A DNA stretch of 11,874 bases, from the NCBI GenBank assembly GCA_905182935.1, contig CAJJDL010000083.1:1-11874 (forward strand). Reading direction: 5' to 3'. Shown piece by piece: positions 1 through 8,811 of the stretch. The notes beneath the pieces were generated by a model. It was not told the origin of the DNA. It saw only the letters and a program-made list of their open reading frames with translations, and did no database searches. The stretch is from an uncultured Nitrospinaceae bacterium (GTDB lineage Bacteria; Nitrospinota; Nitrospinia; Nitrospinales; VA-1). A program made the translations under genes and the position numbers. Positions within the stretch are counted from its first letter, which is position 1; each line of letters starts with the position of its first letter.

Positions 1-411
1 TCAATTATCCTTAACTACAAATCGAGTCGCGATCGGCAGCTTATGTTGAGCTAAGCGAAATGCTTCTTTAGCAATTTCTTCAGAAACCCCCGCCATCTCA
101 TAAAGCATTCGACCTTGCTTAACAACAGCAACCCAGTACTCTGGACCACCCTTACCTTTTCCCATTCTAGTCTCAGCTGGTTTTTTAGAAATTGGCTTAT
201 CAGGAAAAATTCGCATCCATATCTTTCCACCGCGTTTTACATAGCGGGTCATCGCAATACGTGCCGCCTCAATTTGTCGGTTTGAGATCTTTCCACATTC
301 TAAAGCCTGCAACCCAAAGGACCCAAAGTCTAAATTACCTCCACGATACGCCGTCCCCCCCATTCTACCCTTATGGCGCTTTCGGTATTTAACCTTTTTT
401 GGCATTAACAT
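1..411 (-). CDS. rplP: 50S ribosomal protein L16
   Basis: Large-subunit ribosomal protein of the central protuberance, contacting 23S rRNA near the A-site tRNA elbow. The 136-residue product is of normal family length and ends in TGA at the very edge of the window, so the gene is complete. It begins MLMPKK, the usual L16 opening. It carries the conserved blocks GSFGLQAL (about 30-37), [16 protein letters not shown] (45-60), FPDKPI (69-74) and RMGKGKG (82-88). Arg82 matches the arginine that is hydroxylated in some bacteria (E. coli Arg81). The ATG at 411 has a GGGAG ribosome binding site (complement of 421-425) at 9 nt. A second ATG two codons downstream is less well placed. It is the last gene of the S10 cluster visible here; rpmC usually follows but lies outside. 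The 75-nt gap to rpsC is the longest inside the ribosomal block. Confidence 0.97.
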   Translation of the reverse strand: MLMPKKVKYRKRHKGRMGGTAYRGGNLDFGSFGLQALECGKISNRQIEAARIAMTRYVKRGGKIWMRIFPDKPISKKPAETRMGKGKGGPEYWVAVVKQGRMLYEMAGVSEEIAKEAFRLAQHKLPIATRFVVKDN

Positions 412-486
412 GGCATCACTCTCCCAAACTTTTCAATTCTTAATATCACCTATGTCCAGAAATCCAAACAGTCTAAATATTAAACC

Positions 487-1194
487 CTAACTCCTTGGAC
501 CTCCTCTTGACTTGCCCCTACCCTTATTTTCTGAAGAACTCTCTTCTTCCTCTTCAACCTTATCCCCTGGAAGAATATCTCCTCGATAAATCCAAGCCTT
601 AACTCCAATCACTCCATAAGTCGTATTTGCTCTAGCTGTTCCGTAATCTATATCAGCCCTAATAGTATGCAGAGGAACCCTCCCCTCTCTAATCCATTCA
701 CTCCTAGCAATTTCTGCTCCACCCAGTCTGCCAGCAACTCTAATTTTAATTCCCTGAGCTCCAAACCGCATCGTAGACAATACTGTCTTCTTTATCGCTC
801 GACGAAAAGATATTCTTTTTTCAAGCTGCAAAGCTACATTTTGAGCTACCAGAGTTGCATTTAATTCCGCTCTCCTAACTTCCTTAATATTTAGAGCAAC
901 CTGCTTACCGCTAATCATTTTTTGCAATTCTGTCTTAAGCCTGTCTACTTCCGTACCTTTCTTTCCGATAATAATTCCCGGTCGTGCAGTATGAATATTA
1001 ACTCTTACACGATTTGCACTTCTCTCTACCTCAACTTTTGAAATACCGGCATGCGATAATGTTTTTACAATATAACGTCGAAGCCTAATATCCTCAAGCA
1101 ACAGAGTTGGAAAATCCCTACGAGCACACCAACTTGACAACCAAGTTTTATTAACTCCTAATCGAAACCCATATGGATGAACTTTTTGACCCAC
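487..1194 (-). CDS. rpsC: 30S ribosomal protein S3
   Basis: Small-subunit head protein at the mRNA entry channel. It has 235 residues, close to E. coli's 233. The start [13 protein letters not shown] is diagnostic. The type-2 KH domain follows, with its GxxG loop IIGKKG at about 75-80, then the C-terminal domain with [16 protein letters not shown] (152-167) and [24 protein letters not shown] (183-206). The start is GTG at 1194, supported by a CAGGAG binding site six bases upstream, 14 nt after the rplV stop. The last 23 residues (213-235) form a low-complexity tail, first acidic and serine-rich (EEEEESSS) and then basic and glycine-rich. Such tails vary freely among S3 proteins. Stop is TAG. 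Confidence 0.97.
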   Translation of the reverse strand: MGQKVHPYGFRLGVNKTWLSSWCARRDFPTLLLEDIRLRRYIVKTLSHAGISKVEVERSANRVRVNIHTARPGIIIGKKGTEVDRLKTELQKMISGKQVALNIKEVRRAELNATLVAQNVALQLEKRISFRRAIKKTVLSTMRFGAQGIKIRVAGRLGGAEIARSEWIREGRVPLHTIRADIDYGTARANTTYGVIGVKAWIYRGDILPGDKVEEEEESSSENKGRGKSRGGPRS

Positions 1195-1200
1195 GCAATT

Positions 1201-1206
1201 CTCCTG
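1201..1206 (-). promoter_or_regulatory. Ribosome binding site of the GTG-started rpsC
   Basis: CAGGAG lies in the 14-nt gap after rplV, 6 nt before the GTG at 1194. It supports GTG as the true start, which also gives the canonical MGQKVHP N-terminus. Confidence 0.8.
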
Positions 1207-1208
1207 TT

Positions 1209-1544
1209 TTATTTTTCACCAAGCACTAAGCATATATTACTCGACCGCTTCCGAATCGTATCCGACGAACCCCTTGCCCTAGGCATTGTTCGCTTCATAA
1301 CAACGCCCTGATCAACAGTAATTCGCTTCACAAACATATCATCAACATCCAACACCTTATGGTTTTCCTCTGCATTAGCAAGGGCCGACTTTAATATACC
1401 TTGTATTATACGTGCAGCTTTTTTCCTAGTTAACTGCAAAATATTCATCGCATCATTAACGTTCTTCCCGCGAATCAATTGCGCCACCAGCCTCGCCTTT
1501 TGAGGCGCCGTTCTAGTTTTATTTAATATCGCCCGTACTTCCAT
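1209..1544 (-). CDS. rplV: 50S ribosomal protein L22
   Basis: L22 lines the nascent-peptide exit tunnel with its extended beta hairpin and binds all domains of 23S rRNA. The product has 111 residues, standard for the family. Recognisable blocks are [15 protein letters not shown] (about 13-27), the helix ending [13 protein letters not shown] (50-62), and the hairpin region [19 protein letters not shown] (84-102), which carries the basic tip that reaches into the tunnel. ATG at 1544 is preceded by AGGCGGTG (complement of 1550-1557), one mismatch from the full anti-SD complement AGGAGGTG, at about 5 nt. It lies between rpsS (23-nt gap) and rpsC (14-nt gap). The tunnel hairpin looks unmodified, with no insertion of the kind linked to macrolide resistance. 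Confidence 0.97.
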   Translation of the reverse strand: MEVRAILNKTRTAPQKARLVAQLIRGKNVNDAMNILQLTRKKAARIIQGILKSALANAEENHKVLDVDDMFVKRITVDQGVVMKRTMPRARGSSDTIRKRSSNICLVLGEK

Positions 1545-1567
1545 TACTACACCGCCTAATTTATTTT

Positions 1568-1849
1568 TTATTTAGCAACTGCTTTTTTAGTCCTACCGCC
1601 ATGCGACCTAAATAATCGAGTAGGAGAAAACTCTCCCAACTTGTGCCCCACCATATTCTCCGTAACAAACACCGGAATATGTTTTTTACCATTATGCACA
1701 CCCATCGTATGCCCAACAAAATCTGGTGAAATTGTTGACCTGCGAGACCAAGTTTTTATAATTTTTCTATCTCCTTGGCGATTCGCCTCTTCTATTTTCT
1801 TCGCGAGCGACTCATCAATAAAAGGCCCTTTTTTAAGAGATCGAGACAT
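1568..1849 (-). CDS. rpsS: 30S ribosomal protein S19
   Basis: S19 sits in the head of the 30S subunit with S13, near the A-site finger and the intersubunit bridge. The 93-residue product starts [15 protein letters not shown], the canonical S19 opening. It contains [26 protein letters not shown] (33-58) and [11 protein letters not shown] (68-78), both hallmarks of the family. The ATG at 1849 has AAGGA four to five bases upstream (complement of 1854-1858), 28 nt after the rplB stop. The length and absence of insertions are ordinary. It falls in its usual place between rplB and rplV. Confidence 0.97.
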   Translation of the reverse strand: MSRSLKKGPFIDESLAKKIEEANRQGDRKIIKTWSRRSTISPDFVGHTMGVHNGKKHIPVFVTENMVGHKLGEFSPTRLFRSHGGRTKKAVAK

Positions 1850-1877
1850 ATTTTCCTTATATAAAATTATTACAATA

Positions 1878-2711
1878 CTATTTTCTTTTTTTACGTCGGC
1901 TCAAAATAAGACTATTTGAACTCTTGCGTGGTGCTCTCGTCTTATACCCTTTCGCTGGTTGTCCCCAAGGACTACAAGGATGACGACCCCCTGAAGACTT
2001 ACCTTCGCCACCTCCCATAGGGTGATCAATAGGGTTCATTGCTACCGCTCTTACTCGCGGACGACGTCCAACCCATCTAGTTCTTCCAGCCTTCCCGTGC
2101 GATACATTATTATGCTCTGAATTACCCACAACGCCTATAGTTGCTCTACAGTTTAACTGAACCAACCTAACCTCGCCCGATGAAAGCTTTATAGTTCCAT
2201 AAGAACCCTCTTTAGCCATTAATTGGGCTGATGCACCTGCACTGCGCGCTATTTGGCCACCCTTACCACAACGCAGTTCAATATTATGCAACTGAGTGCC
2301 CTCTGGAATTAATTTAATCGGCAAGGAGTTACCAGTTTTAATTTCTGCTTTATCGCCAGAAGCAACTTTATCACCTACTTTCAAGCCGTTAGGAGATAAA
2401 ATATAACGCTTCTCCCCGTCCCCATAAACTAGCAGGGCAATATTAGCCGATCGATTTGGGTCATACTCTACACCCTCAACCCTAGCTTCAACGTTATCCT
2501 TATTTCTTTTGAAATCTATAATCCTATATTGCTTACGGTGTCCGCCTCCCCTCCGCTTAGCAGTCATTCGACCCCTATTATTTCGTCCACCTGTCCTACT
2601 TATCGACTCAAGTAAACTTTTTTCTGGGGTTGACTTTGTAATTTCTTCAAATCCCGGGATAGTTCGATGACGCGTGCCAGGCGTACGAGGGTTTAATTTT
2701 CTAACTGTCAT
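1878..2711 (-). CDS. rplB: 50S ribosomal protein L2
   Basis: L2 is a primary 23S rRNA-binding protein near the peptidyl transferase centre and helps join the subunits. The product has 277 residues, the normal length. The N-terminal tail is conserved ([13 protein letters not shown], 5-17), followed by [21 protein letters not shown] (43-63) and the OB-fold and SH3-like domains. The C-terminal signature [20 protein letters not shown] (223-242) includes His230, which aligns with E. coli His229, the residue implicated in peptidyl transfer. The ATG at 2711 overlaps the rplW stop by one base (TAATG). An AAGGAG site inside the end of rplW (complement of 2722-2727) lies 10 nt upstream. Translation is therefore probably coupled to rplW. 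The protein ends in a very basic RRKKRK tail and stops at TAG. Confidence 0.98.
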   Translation of the reverse strand: MTVRKLNPRTPGTRHRTIPGFEEITKSTPEKSLLESISRTGGRNNRGRMTAKRRGGGHRKQYRIIDFKRNKDNVEARVEGVEYDPNRSANIALLVYGDGEKRYILSPNGLKVGDKVASGDKAEIKTGNSLPIKLIPEGTQLHNIELRCGKGGQIARSAGASAQLMAKEGSYGTIKLSSGEVRLVQLNCRATIGVVGNSEHNNVSHGKAGRTRWVGRRPRVRAVAMNPIDHPMGGGEGKSSGGRHPCSPWGQPAKGYKTRAPRKSSNSLILSRRKKRK

Positions 2712-3010
2712 TAAGACCCCGCTCCTTCAAATAATTCAATTTTATCACCTTCTTTTAGACGCAGCATTGCTTTTTTCCAGGATTTTGTATGACCTATCGC
2801 TTTACCAAACCTACGAGACTTACCAGGAACTATCAGCGTATTAACCTTTGTAACCGTCACACTAAATACTTTTTCCACGGCTTCTTTTATTTGTATCTTA
2901 TTTGCTTCAGAGTGCACCTTAAAGGAAACCCAGTTTCCATCCGCAAGCATCTGAGTACTTTTTTCCGTTACAAGCGGTTTCTTTAAGATTTTATAATGGT
3001 CTGTTTTCAA
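2711..3010 (-). CDS. rplW: 50S ribosomal protein L23 (TTG start)
   Basis: L23 sits at the exit of the peptide tunnel and docks trigger factor and the signal recognition particle. The 99-residue product shows the family pattern: [13 protein letters not shown] near the N-terminus (6-18), then [22 protein letters not shown] (29-50), [12 protein letters not shown] (51-64, the exposed region near the docking site) and [13 protein letters not shown] (73-85). The start is TTG at 3010. No ATG or GTG lies near enough to replace it without losing conserved sequence, and GAGGAG (complement of 3019-3024) is 8 nt upstream. The TTG overlaps the rplD stop in the four-base string TTGA, the TTG version of the common ATGA coupling junction. 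The 3' end overlaps rplB by one base. Confidence 0.96.
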   Translation of the reverse strand: MKTDHYKILKKPLVTEKSTQMLADGNWVSFKVHSEANKIQIKEAVEKVFSVTVTKVNTLIVPGKSRRFGKAIGHTKSWKKAMLRLKEGDKIELFEGAGS

Positions 3011-3633
3011 CCTAATCGCTCCTCAAGCTTCTTTATGGTTTCTGGAGTACATACGATTTTTTCATGGAAGAGCAAATCATACACATTCAACCCCTCTACC
3101 GGCAATACATTTACAGCCGGAATATTACGCACAGCTAATTCTAAATTTTTATTTTTTTCCGCAATTAAAAATAATGTCTTTTGAGGCAACCCCAAAGCTT
3201 TTATAACTTGAACAGCTTCCTTCGTCTTAGGATTATCAAGAATAATTTTATCAACTACCGATATATGATCCCCTTGCAAACAATCAGTAAGAGCCGATCT
3301 TAGAGCCTGCTTACGCGCTTTCTTATTCATCTTCAAGCTGTAGTCCCGAGGAGTAGGCCCAAAAGTCGTCAAACCTCCACGCCAAAGAGCAGACCTCGAT
3401 GTCCCAACCCGCGCTCTCCCAGTTCCCTTTTGACGCCAAGGTTTTTTTCCACCACCACTAATCTGACCATAACTTGACTTTGTAGAGGCCGTTCCCAGAC
3501 GTCGATTCGCTTGCTGCAAAACAACATATTGCTTTACTAAATGCTTGTTTATTTTCGCACCAAATACCGATGCCGAAAACTCAACACTCCCCACTTTATT
3601 ATTTTTTACATCCAACACATCTAATTGAGGCAT
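3007..3633 (-). CDS. rplD: 50S ribosomal protein L4
   Basis: L4 is an early 23S rRNA-binding assembly protein whose long loop lines the exit tunnel; in E. coli it also represses the S10 operon. The loop motif GGGKKPWRQKGTGRARVG is present (about residues 60-77), followed by WRGGLTTFGPTPRDYS. The C-terminal half holds ARNIPAVNVLPVEGLNVYDLL. I place the start at the ATG at 3633 (MPQLDVLD, 208 residues) because it matches the usual L4 N-terminus. It has a weak CGGGT site 7 nt upstream and lies 14 nt after the rplC stop. An in-frame GTG at 3651 would add six residues and overlap the rplC stop as GTGA, but has no visible ribosome binding site. The tunnel loop shows no insertion or deletion. Confidence 0.96.
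   Translation of the reverse strand: MPQLDVLDVKNNKVGSVEFSASVFGAKINKHLVKQYVVLQQANRRLGTASTKSSYGQISGGGKKPWRQKGTGRARVGTSRSALWRGGLTTFGPTPRDYSLKMNKKARKQALRSALTDCLQGDHISVVDKIILDNPKTKEAVQVIKALGLPQKTLFLIAEKNKNLELAVRNIPAVNVLPVEGLNVYDLLFHEKIVCTPETIKKLEERLG
3019..3024 (-). promoter_or_regulatory. Ribosome binding site of the TTG-started rplW
   Basis: GAGGAG lies within the last codons of rplD, 8 nt before the TTG at 3010. Its strength supports the non-ATG start and suggests that a strong site offsets the weak start codon. Confidence 0.8.
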
Positions 3634-3647
3634 ATTTTTACCCGATA

Positions 3648-4268
3648 TCACGACTTAACAATTTTAATAATTCCGCCCGGAGCCCCTGGCACCGCTCCTT
3701 TTACGAGTAAAACATTATTCTCTATATCAACGCGTATCACCTTAAGGTTTTTAACAAACACTTTTTCTACCCCCATATGTCCAGGCATTTTTTTTCCCTT
3801 AAAAACTCTCCCGGGATAAGTATGCATTCCTATAGATCCACCACCTCGGTAAATTTCGTGATGTCCGTGTGACGCTGGAGCCCCACCCATATTCCATCTT
3901 TTCATAACTCCAGCAAATCCCTTTCCCTTCGAGACCCCAACCACACTCACCTTATCGCCCTCGCTAAATATATCAACCTTCATAGGTTTACCCAAATCCT
4001 CATCTGATACCTCTTGATCGCGAAATTCAGCAAGAATACTCGCCGGATCTACCTTTACTTTGCTATAAAACCCTTGCTCAGGCTTATTAATATGTTTCGA
4101 CTTTCTAGTTCCATACGCCACCAAAACTGCACTATACCCATTTCGCTCTTGAGTCCGACGAAGAACAGGAACGCACTTCTCAACCTGAACAGCAGTTACA
4201 GGGATACAGTTACCTTCTTTCGAGAAGACCTGCGTCATTCCAATTTTTTTTCCGAGCAAACCATTCAT
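3648..4268 (-). CDS. rplC: 50S ribosomal protein L3
   Basis: L3 is an early assembly protein whose loop reaches towards the peptidyl transferase centre. The product has 206 residues, normal for bacteria. The N-terminus MNGLLGKKIGMTQVF is diagnostic. GVSKGKGFAGVMKRW (111-125), PASHGHHEIYRGGGSIG (131-147) and PGRVFKGKKMPGHMG (152-166) form the central loop, and LLVKGAVPGAPGG (187-199) closes the fold. In the GSIGQ segment, the glutamine that PrmB methylates in E. coli (Gln150) is replaced by methionine (Met148). The ATG at 4268 has only a weak AAGAGA site upstream and lies 29 nt after rpsJ. Confidence 0.97.
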   Translation of the reverse strand: MNGLLGKKIGMTQVFSKEGNCIPVTAVQVEKCVPVLRRTQERNGYSAVLVAYGTRKSKHINKPEQGFYSKVKVDPASILAEFRDQEVSDEDLGKPMKVDIFSEGDKVSVVGVSKGKGFAGVMKRWNMGGAPASHGHHEIYRGGGSIGMHTYPGRVFKGKKMPGHMGVEKVFVKNLKVIRVDIENNVLLVKGAVPGAPGGIIKIVKS

Positions 4269-4297
4269 TATAAATTCTCTTATCTTATAGCTAAAAA

Positions 4298-4603
4298 TTA
4301 AAGTTTAATCTCAATGTCAACGCCACCCGAAAGATCCAACTTCATTAGCGCGTCGACAGTTTGAGGAGTAGGCTCATGTATTTCCATAATTCTCTTATGA
4401 GTCCTAATTTCAAACTGTTCACGAGATTTTTTATCTACATGAGGCGACTTTAAAACAGTCCATCTATTACGCGTTGTCGGCAGAGGAATTGGACCCACTA
4501 CTTTAGCACCTGTACGCTTAGTGGTTTCTACAATTTCTCCAACAGAACGATCAAGTAACCTGTGGTCATAAGCCTTAAGCTTTATTTTAATTTTCTCACT
4601 CAT
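4298..4603 (-). CDS. rpsJ: 30S ribosomal protein S10 (NusE)
   Basis: S10 is a small-subunit head protein that also acts as NusE in transcription antitermination with NusB. The 101-residue product has the family length. It contains [13 protein letters not shown] (5-17), [35 protein letters not shown] (37-71), which includes the long loop contacting 16S rRNA, and the C-terminal LPSG-like end reading [13 protein letters not shown]. The ATG at 4603 overlaps the tuf stop by one base (TAATG). No clear SD is visible, so initiation probably depends on ribosomes finishing tuf. In E. coli this gene opens a separate operon with an L4-controlled leader; here there is no space for one. Confidence 0.97.
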   Translation of the reverse strand: MSEKIKIKLKAYDHRLLDRSVGEIVETTKRTGAKVVGPIPLPTTRNRWTVLKSPHVDKKSREQFEIRTHKRIMEIHEPTPQTVDALMKLDLSGGVDIEIKL

Positions 4604-5793
4604 TATTCTATAATCTCGCTAACAACCCCTGCGCCGACAGTACGACCTCCTTCTCGAATAGCAAACTTGAGACCCTTATCCATAGCAACCGGAGTAATTA
4701 AATTGATTTCCATAGCTACATTATCACCCGGCATAACCATCTCAATACCGGAAGGTAAAGTACACACCCCCGTAACATCCGTAGTCCTAAAATAAAACTG
4801 AGGTCGATATTTAGTAAAAAATGGTGTGTGACGCCCACCCTCATCCTTGCTAAGGACATAAACTTCTGCCTTGAATTTTGTATGCGGAGTGATGCTCTTA
4901 GGCTTAACGATACACTGGCCCCGCTCTATCTCTTCACGCTTTGTTCCTCGAAGAAGAAGACCCACATTATCTCCCGCTTGGCCATCGTCGAGTAACTTTC
5001 GGAACATTTCAACACCCGTAATGGTAGTTGTCTGCGTTTCACGGAAACCAACAATCTCCACTTCTTCTCCAACCTTAATAACGCCAGTTTCGATACGACC
5101 CGTTGCCACTGTTCCTCGGCCAGAAATTGAAAATATATCCTCAATTGGCATCAAGAAATCCTTATCGACAGGACGATCAGGAATCGGGAAATAAGTATCC
5201 AAAGCGTTCATTAAATCCCAAATAGGCTTTGCCTTAGCTTCATCATCTGGATTTTCCAAAGCCTGCAAGGCGCTTCCGCGTATAACAGGAGTATCATCTC
5301 CAGGGTAATCATATTTAGTTAAAAGCTCTCTTATCTCCATTTCAACTAAGTCCAACAACTCATCATCGTCAACCATGTCGCATTTGTTCATAAACACCAC
5401 AATTCTCGGAACACCCACTTGACGAGCCAGCAAAATATGCTCCCGCGTTTGAGGCATCGGGCCATCCGATGCGCTCACAACTATAATTGCACCATCCATC
5501 TGCGCTGCGCCAGTGATCATATTCTTAATATAATCAGCATGCCCTGGACAATCTACATGTGCATAGTGCCGAGCTTCAGTACTGTATTCAATATGCGAAA
5601 TAGCAATTGTAATACCACGTTCTTTTTCTTCCGGTGCCTTATCAATCTGATCAAACCTAACCCCTTCGGCCAAGCCTTTTTTTGAAAGAACCTCACTAAT
5701 AGAAGCCGTCAGCGTTGTCTTGCCATGATCGACATGTCCAATTGTTCCAACGTTTATATGCGGCTTATCGCGGACAAATTTTTCTTTTGCCAT
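4603..5793 (-). CDS. tuf: Elongation factor Tu
   Basis: GTPase that delivers aminoacyl-tRNA to the ribosomal A site. The protein has 396 residues. Domain 1 shows the P-loop GHVDHGKT (19-26), the switch I end RGITI (59-63), the switch II motif DCPGH (81-85) with catalytic His85, the base-specificity box NKCD (136-139) and SAL (174-176). Domains 2 and 3 follow, with [19 protein letters not shown] (221-239), [14 protein letters not shown] [11 protein letters not shown] (316-326) and a complete C-terminus [13 protein letters not shown]. The stretch after P-loop domain 1 lacks the extra loop of some phyla. ATG at 5793 has GGAG (complement of 5803-5806) at 9 nt, 33 nt after fusA. The TGRIET string, where many EF-Tus read TGRIER, resembles Bacteroidota proteins but is too short to place the organism. 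Only this one tuf copy is visible. Confidence 0.98.
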   Translation of the reverse strand: MAKEKFVRDKPHINVGTIGHVDHGKTTLTASISEVLSKKGLAEGVRFDQIDKAPEEKERGITIAISHIEYSTEARHYAHVDCPGHADYIKNMITGAAQMDGAIIVVSASDGPMPQTREHILLARQVGVPRIVVFMNKCDMVDDDELLDLVEMEIRELLTKYDYPGDDTPVIRGSALQALENPDDEAKAKPIWDLMNALDTYFPIPDRPVDKDFLMPIEDIFSISGRGTVATGRIETGVIKVGEEVEIVGFRETQTTTITGVEMFRKLLDDGQAGDNVGLLLRGTKREEIERGQCIVKPKSITPHTKFKAEVYVLSKDEGGRHTPFFTKYRPQFYFRTTDVTGVCTLPSGIEMVMPGDNVAMEINLITPVAMDKGLKFAIREGGRTVGAGVVSEIIE

Positions 5794-5826
5794 CTAAGTT
5801 TACTCCAAGTATGTTTTATGTTTTAT

Positions 5827-7935
5827 TTATGCTTCAACTTTTATATTTTTGTTTCCCGTGGCCTTTGCGATCAGCTCCTCTGCAACCGCAGCAGGAACTG
5901 TATCGTACCTAGAAAACTCCATCGAAAAATTTGCCCTACCCTGACTCATCGATCTTAAATCTGTAGAATACCCGAACATGCCCGACAATGGAACCTCAGC
6001 TCGTATCACTTTAGCCCCCGCCCTATCACTCAGGTCTTTAATATGACCTCGCTTAGAATTTATATTCCCGATCACATCTCCCATAAAATCTTCAGGCGTA
6101 ACGACCTCCACATTCATTTTTGGCTCTAGCAATACTGGGTTTGCCTTCAGAGCCGCCTCCTTAAAGGCCATTGAAGCTGCAATTTTAAATGCCATTTCTG
6201 ATGAGTCGACTTCATGGAACGAACCATCCAACAATGTTACTTGCGCATCTACTAAATTGTAGCCACACAGAACACCTCGCCCCATAGCTTCCTTAACACC
6301 TTTTTCAACAGAAGGAATAAATTCTTTTGGAATTGCACCCCCGGTGATTTTATTAATAAATTTAAAAGGAACCCCTGCCTCACCAGGCTCCACCCTAATT
6401 TCTAGCTCAGCAAACTGACCTCGCCCACCAGACTGCTTTGCGTATCTAAGCTTATGCTCAACCGATTTTTTTATAGTTTCCTTATAAGCGACTTGCGGTT
6501 GAGAAACATTCACATCCAAGGCAAATTCACGCTTCATTCGGTCAACAAGAATATCCAAATGCAATTCGCCCATACCAGAAATAACCGTTTGGTTTGTTTC
6601 TTTATCAACCTTAACTCGAAACGTTGGATCTTCTTGCAATAATTTAACCAATGCATCTGACAACTTGTCCTGCTCAACCTTAGTTTTCGGCTCAATAGCC
6701 ACAGAAATAACCGGCTCTGGAAAAACTATTGACTCTAAAAGCACAGGATCGTCCTGCAAACACAAAGTGTCTCCCGTGTATGTTTTTTTAAATCCTATCG
6801 CCGCACCTATATCGCCCGCCCCGATAAAAGTCACTTCTTCTCTTTTATTAGAATGCATCCGCAGCAATCGCCCTACTCGCTCACGTTGATTAGTGGTGGT
6901 ATTATAAACATAAGACCCGCTCTTTAATTCTCCTGAGTAGACCCTCACAAATGCCAATTGACCCACGAATGGATCGGTCATTATCTTAAATGCTAGCGCC
7001 GCCAATGGCTCACTGTTATCCGCTTTTCTAATAATTTCTTTAGTGGCGTCGTCGGGATGAGCACCTACCATGGGAGGGATATCTAATGGAGAAGGAAGGA
7101 ACGTTACAACGGCATCGAGCAACTGCTGCACTCCTTTATTCTTAAATGAAGCACCGCATAAAGCAGGCGTTATTTTAAGCTCCAACGCACCCTTCCGCAC
7201 AGCTGCAGTAATCTCTTCGCAGGTAACTTCCGCCCCTGCTAAGAATTTTTCCATAATAACATCATCCATATCAGCAGCAGCCTCTACCAATTTCTCCCTA
7301 TATTCGTCCGCTAATTTTCTACAATCCTCGGGTATTTCCACAATATCAAATTTTTCCCCGTTCACCGAACTCTCGTCATAGATACTTGCCTTCATTGCGA
7401 TCAAATCAATAATCCCAAATAAGTCTGCTTCCGCCCCGATTGGTAACTGCAAAGGAACAACATTAGCTTTAAGCCTCTCTTCCATCTGCCCCACGCATTG
7501 CAAAAAGTCGGCACCTGCTCGATCCATCTTATTCACAAATGCTATTCTTGGAACTTTATATTTGCTTGCCTGACGCCAAACCGTTTCCGATTGAGCCTCA
7601 ACACCACCAACCGCGCAAAAAACACCAATCGCACCATCTAATACACGCAGCGAACGCTCGACCTCCGCCGTAAAATCAACATGACCAGGCGTATCGATTA
7701 CATTAATCTGATGATCATCCCAAAAACATGTAGTAGCCGCCGAGGTAATAGTAATTCCACGTTCCTGCTCTTGCTCCATCCAGTCCATAGTTGCATTTCC
7801 ATCATGCACCTCACCAATCTTATGACTGCGGCCGGTGTAGTAAAGAATTCTTTCAGTGGTAGTGGTTTTACCCGCATCAATATGCGCGATAATGCCAATA
7901 TTTCTAACTTTATTAAGGTTTGTTATTTTGCTCAT
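5827..7935 (-). CDS. fusA: Elongation factor G
   Basis: GTPase that drives tRNA-mRNA translocation and, with RRF, ribosome recycling. The protein has 702 residues, normal for EF-G. Domain I carries the P-loop AHIDAGKTT (17-25), [11 protein letters not shown] (59-69), DTPGHVDF (81-88) and NKMD (135-138). Domain II covers roughly 300-400 and domain III 405-480 ([12 protein letters not shown], 452-463). Domain IV includes GGRGQFA (503-509), and domain V holds [12 protein letters not shown] (619-630) and [14 protein letters not shown] (655-668). This is canonical EF-G rather than a TetO-type protection protein or RF3. ATG at 7935 lies 10 nt after rpsG. The upstream sequence GGTAATAGATAAATA has no convincing SD, which is unusual for so highly expressed a gene and suggests coupling to rpsG. 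It is followed by tuf after 33 nt. Confidence 0.98.
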   Translation of the reverse strand: MSKITNLNKVRNIGIIAHIDAGKTTTTERILYYTGRSHKIGEVHDGNATMDWMEQEQERGITITSAATTCFWDDHQINVIDTPGHVDFTAEVERSLRVLDGAIGVFCAVGGVEAQSETVWRQASKYKVPRIAFVNKMDRAGADFLQCVGQMEERLKANVVPLQLPIGAEADLFGIIDLIAMKASIYDESSVNGEKFDIVEIPEDCRKLADEYREKLVEAAADMDDVIMEKFLAGAEVTCEEITAAVRKGALELKITPALCGASFKNKGVQQLLDAVVTFLPSPLDIPPMVGAHPDDATKEIIRKADNSEPLAALAFKIMTDPFVGQLAFVRVYSGELKSGSYVYNTTTNQRERVGRLLRMHSNKREEVTFIGAGDIGAAIGFKKTYTGDTLCLQDDPVLLESIVFPEPVISVAIEPKTKVEQDKLSDALVKLLQEDPTFRVKVDKETNQTVISGMGELHLDILVDRMKREFALDVNVSQPQVAYKETIKKSVEHKLRYAKQSGGRGQFAELEIRVEPGEAGVPFKFINKITGGAIPKEFIPSVEKGVKEAMGRGVLCGYNLVDAQVTLLDGSFHEVDSSEMAFKIAASMAFKEAALKANPVLLEPKMNVEVVTPEDFMGDVIGNINSKRGHIKDLSDRAGAKVIRAEVPLSGMFGYSTDLRSMSQGRANFSMEFSRYDTVPAAVAEELIAKATGNKNIKVEA

Positions 7936-7945
7936 TATTTATCTA

Positions 7946-8416
7946 TTACCAACGGTAGTGAGCAAAGGCCTTGTTAGCCTCTGCCATTCTGTGAACATCT
8001 TCCTTTTTCTTAATTGAACCTCCGGCGTTGTTATATGCATCAACAATTTCTCCGGTCAACTTTTCGACCATCGAGCGTCCTGATCTTGCCTTAGCATTTT
8101 GAATTATCCATCGAATACTCAGAGCAACGCGACGACCATCTCTAACCTCAACTGGAACTTGATAGGTAGCGCCACCCACTCTCCTCGACTTAACCTCCAA
8201 GTGTGGCGAAACATTATCTACCGCTTTTTTAAATATCTTAAGCGGGTCTTCATTAGTTTTTTCACCCACTGCATCTAATGCCTTATAGAAGATACCCTCA
8301 GCGATACTTTTTTTCCCCTGTTTCAACAGGTTATTTATAAATCGCGCAACCAGAAGGTTATCAAACTTTGGATCTGGCAAAATTTCTCTTTTGATTGCTT
8401 CTCTTCTTCGAGCCAT
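7946..8416 (-). CDS. rpsG: 30S ribosomal protein S7
   Basis: S7 nucleates assembly of the 30S head and lies at the tRNA exit site. The product has 156 residues, as is usual outside enterobacteria K-12-type extensions. Family blocks include [18 protein letters not shown] (1-18), [14 protein letters not shown] (23-36), [34 protein letters not shown] (57-90), [12 protein letters not shown] (101-112) and [13 protein letters not shown] at the C-terminus. The ATG at 8416 follows the rpsL stop with no intervening base (TAA then ATG), and the upstream sequence is a run of A and G with no GG core. Initiation is therefore probably by termination-reinitiation. In E. coli S7 represses the operon by binding the rpsL-rpsG spacer; that spacer does not exist here. 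Confidence 0.98.
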   Translation of the reverse strand: MARRREAIKREILPDPKFDNLLVARFINNLLKQGKKSIAEGIFYKALDAVGEKTNEDPLKIFKKAVDNVSPHLEVKSRRVGGATYQVPVEVRDGRRVALSIRWIIQNAKARSGRSMVEKLTGEIVDAYNNAGGSIKKKEDVHRMAEANKAFAHYRW

Positions 8417-8803
8417 TTATTTTTTCTTTTCTTTTTTAGGGCGCTTAGTACCGTACTTAGATCGACTTTGCATTCGACCCTCAACGCCAAGTGTATCTAG
8501 TAGTCCTCGCACCACATGAAACCGAACCCCCGGAAGATCCTTAATTCGACCCCCGCGGATCATAACAATAGAATGCTCCTGTAGATTATGACCAATCCCA
8601 GGGATATAAGTAGTAACCTCCATCCCATTCGTCAATCTCACACGAGCCACTTTTCTCAATGCAGAATTAGGTTTTTTAGGAGTTGATGTGTAAACCCGAA
8701 CACATACACCTCTTTTTTGCGGACAAGATTTGAGCGCCGCACTATTACTTTTTTTTACCAAGCTTTTACGCCCAGATGTAACCAATTGATTAATTGTTGG
8801 CAA
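8417..8803 (-). CDS. rpsL: 30S ribosomal protein S12 (TTG start)
   Basis: S12 sits at the decoding centre and controls accuracy. Two in-frame TTG codons could start it, at 8809 (MSLPTINQ, 130 residues) and at 8803 (MPTINQ, 128 residues). I choose 8803. The SD AGAGGAG (complement of 8812-8818) is 8 nt from it but only 2 nt from the other, and MPTINQLV matches the family start. With this start the decoding residues fall exactly where they do in E. coli: [11 protein letters not shown] with the lysines at 42-43, and KDLPG with Lys87 and Asp88 (counted without Met). The lysines altered in streptomycin resistance are wild type. Asp88 is the residue methylthiolated by RimO in E. coli. The C-terminus is a lysine-rich tail (RPKKEKKK). 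Its stop codon directly abuts rpsG. Confidence 0.95.
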   Translation of the reverse strand: MPTINQLVTSGRKSLVKKSNSAALKSCPQKRGVCVRVYTSTPKKPNSALRKVARVRLTNGMEVTTYIPGIGHNLQEHSIVMIRGGRIKDLPGVRFHVVRGLLDTLGVEGRMQSRSKYGTKRPKKEKKK

Positions 8804-8811
8804 AGACAATA

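Noticed and set aside
3007..3651. Longer L4 starting at GTG 3651 with a GTGA overlap to rplC
   Set aside because: No ribosome binding site precedes the GTG, and the six extra residues are not part of the usual L4 N-terminus; ATG 3633 fits better. It is not fully excluded.
4871..5194. Plus-strand open frame of 107 codons opposite tuf, and many similar frames opposite other genes
   Set aside because: These lie antisense to strongly conserved genes, have no recognisable domains or binding sites, and are shadows of the real coding frames.
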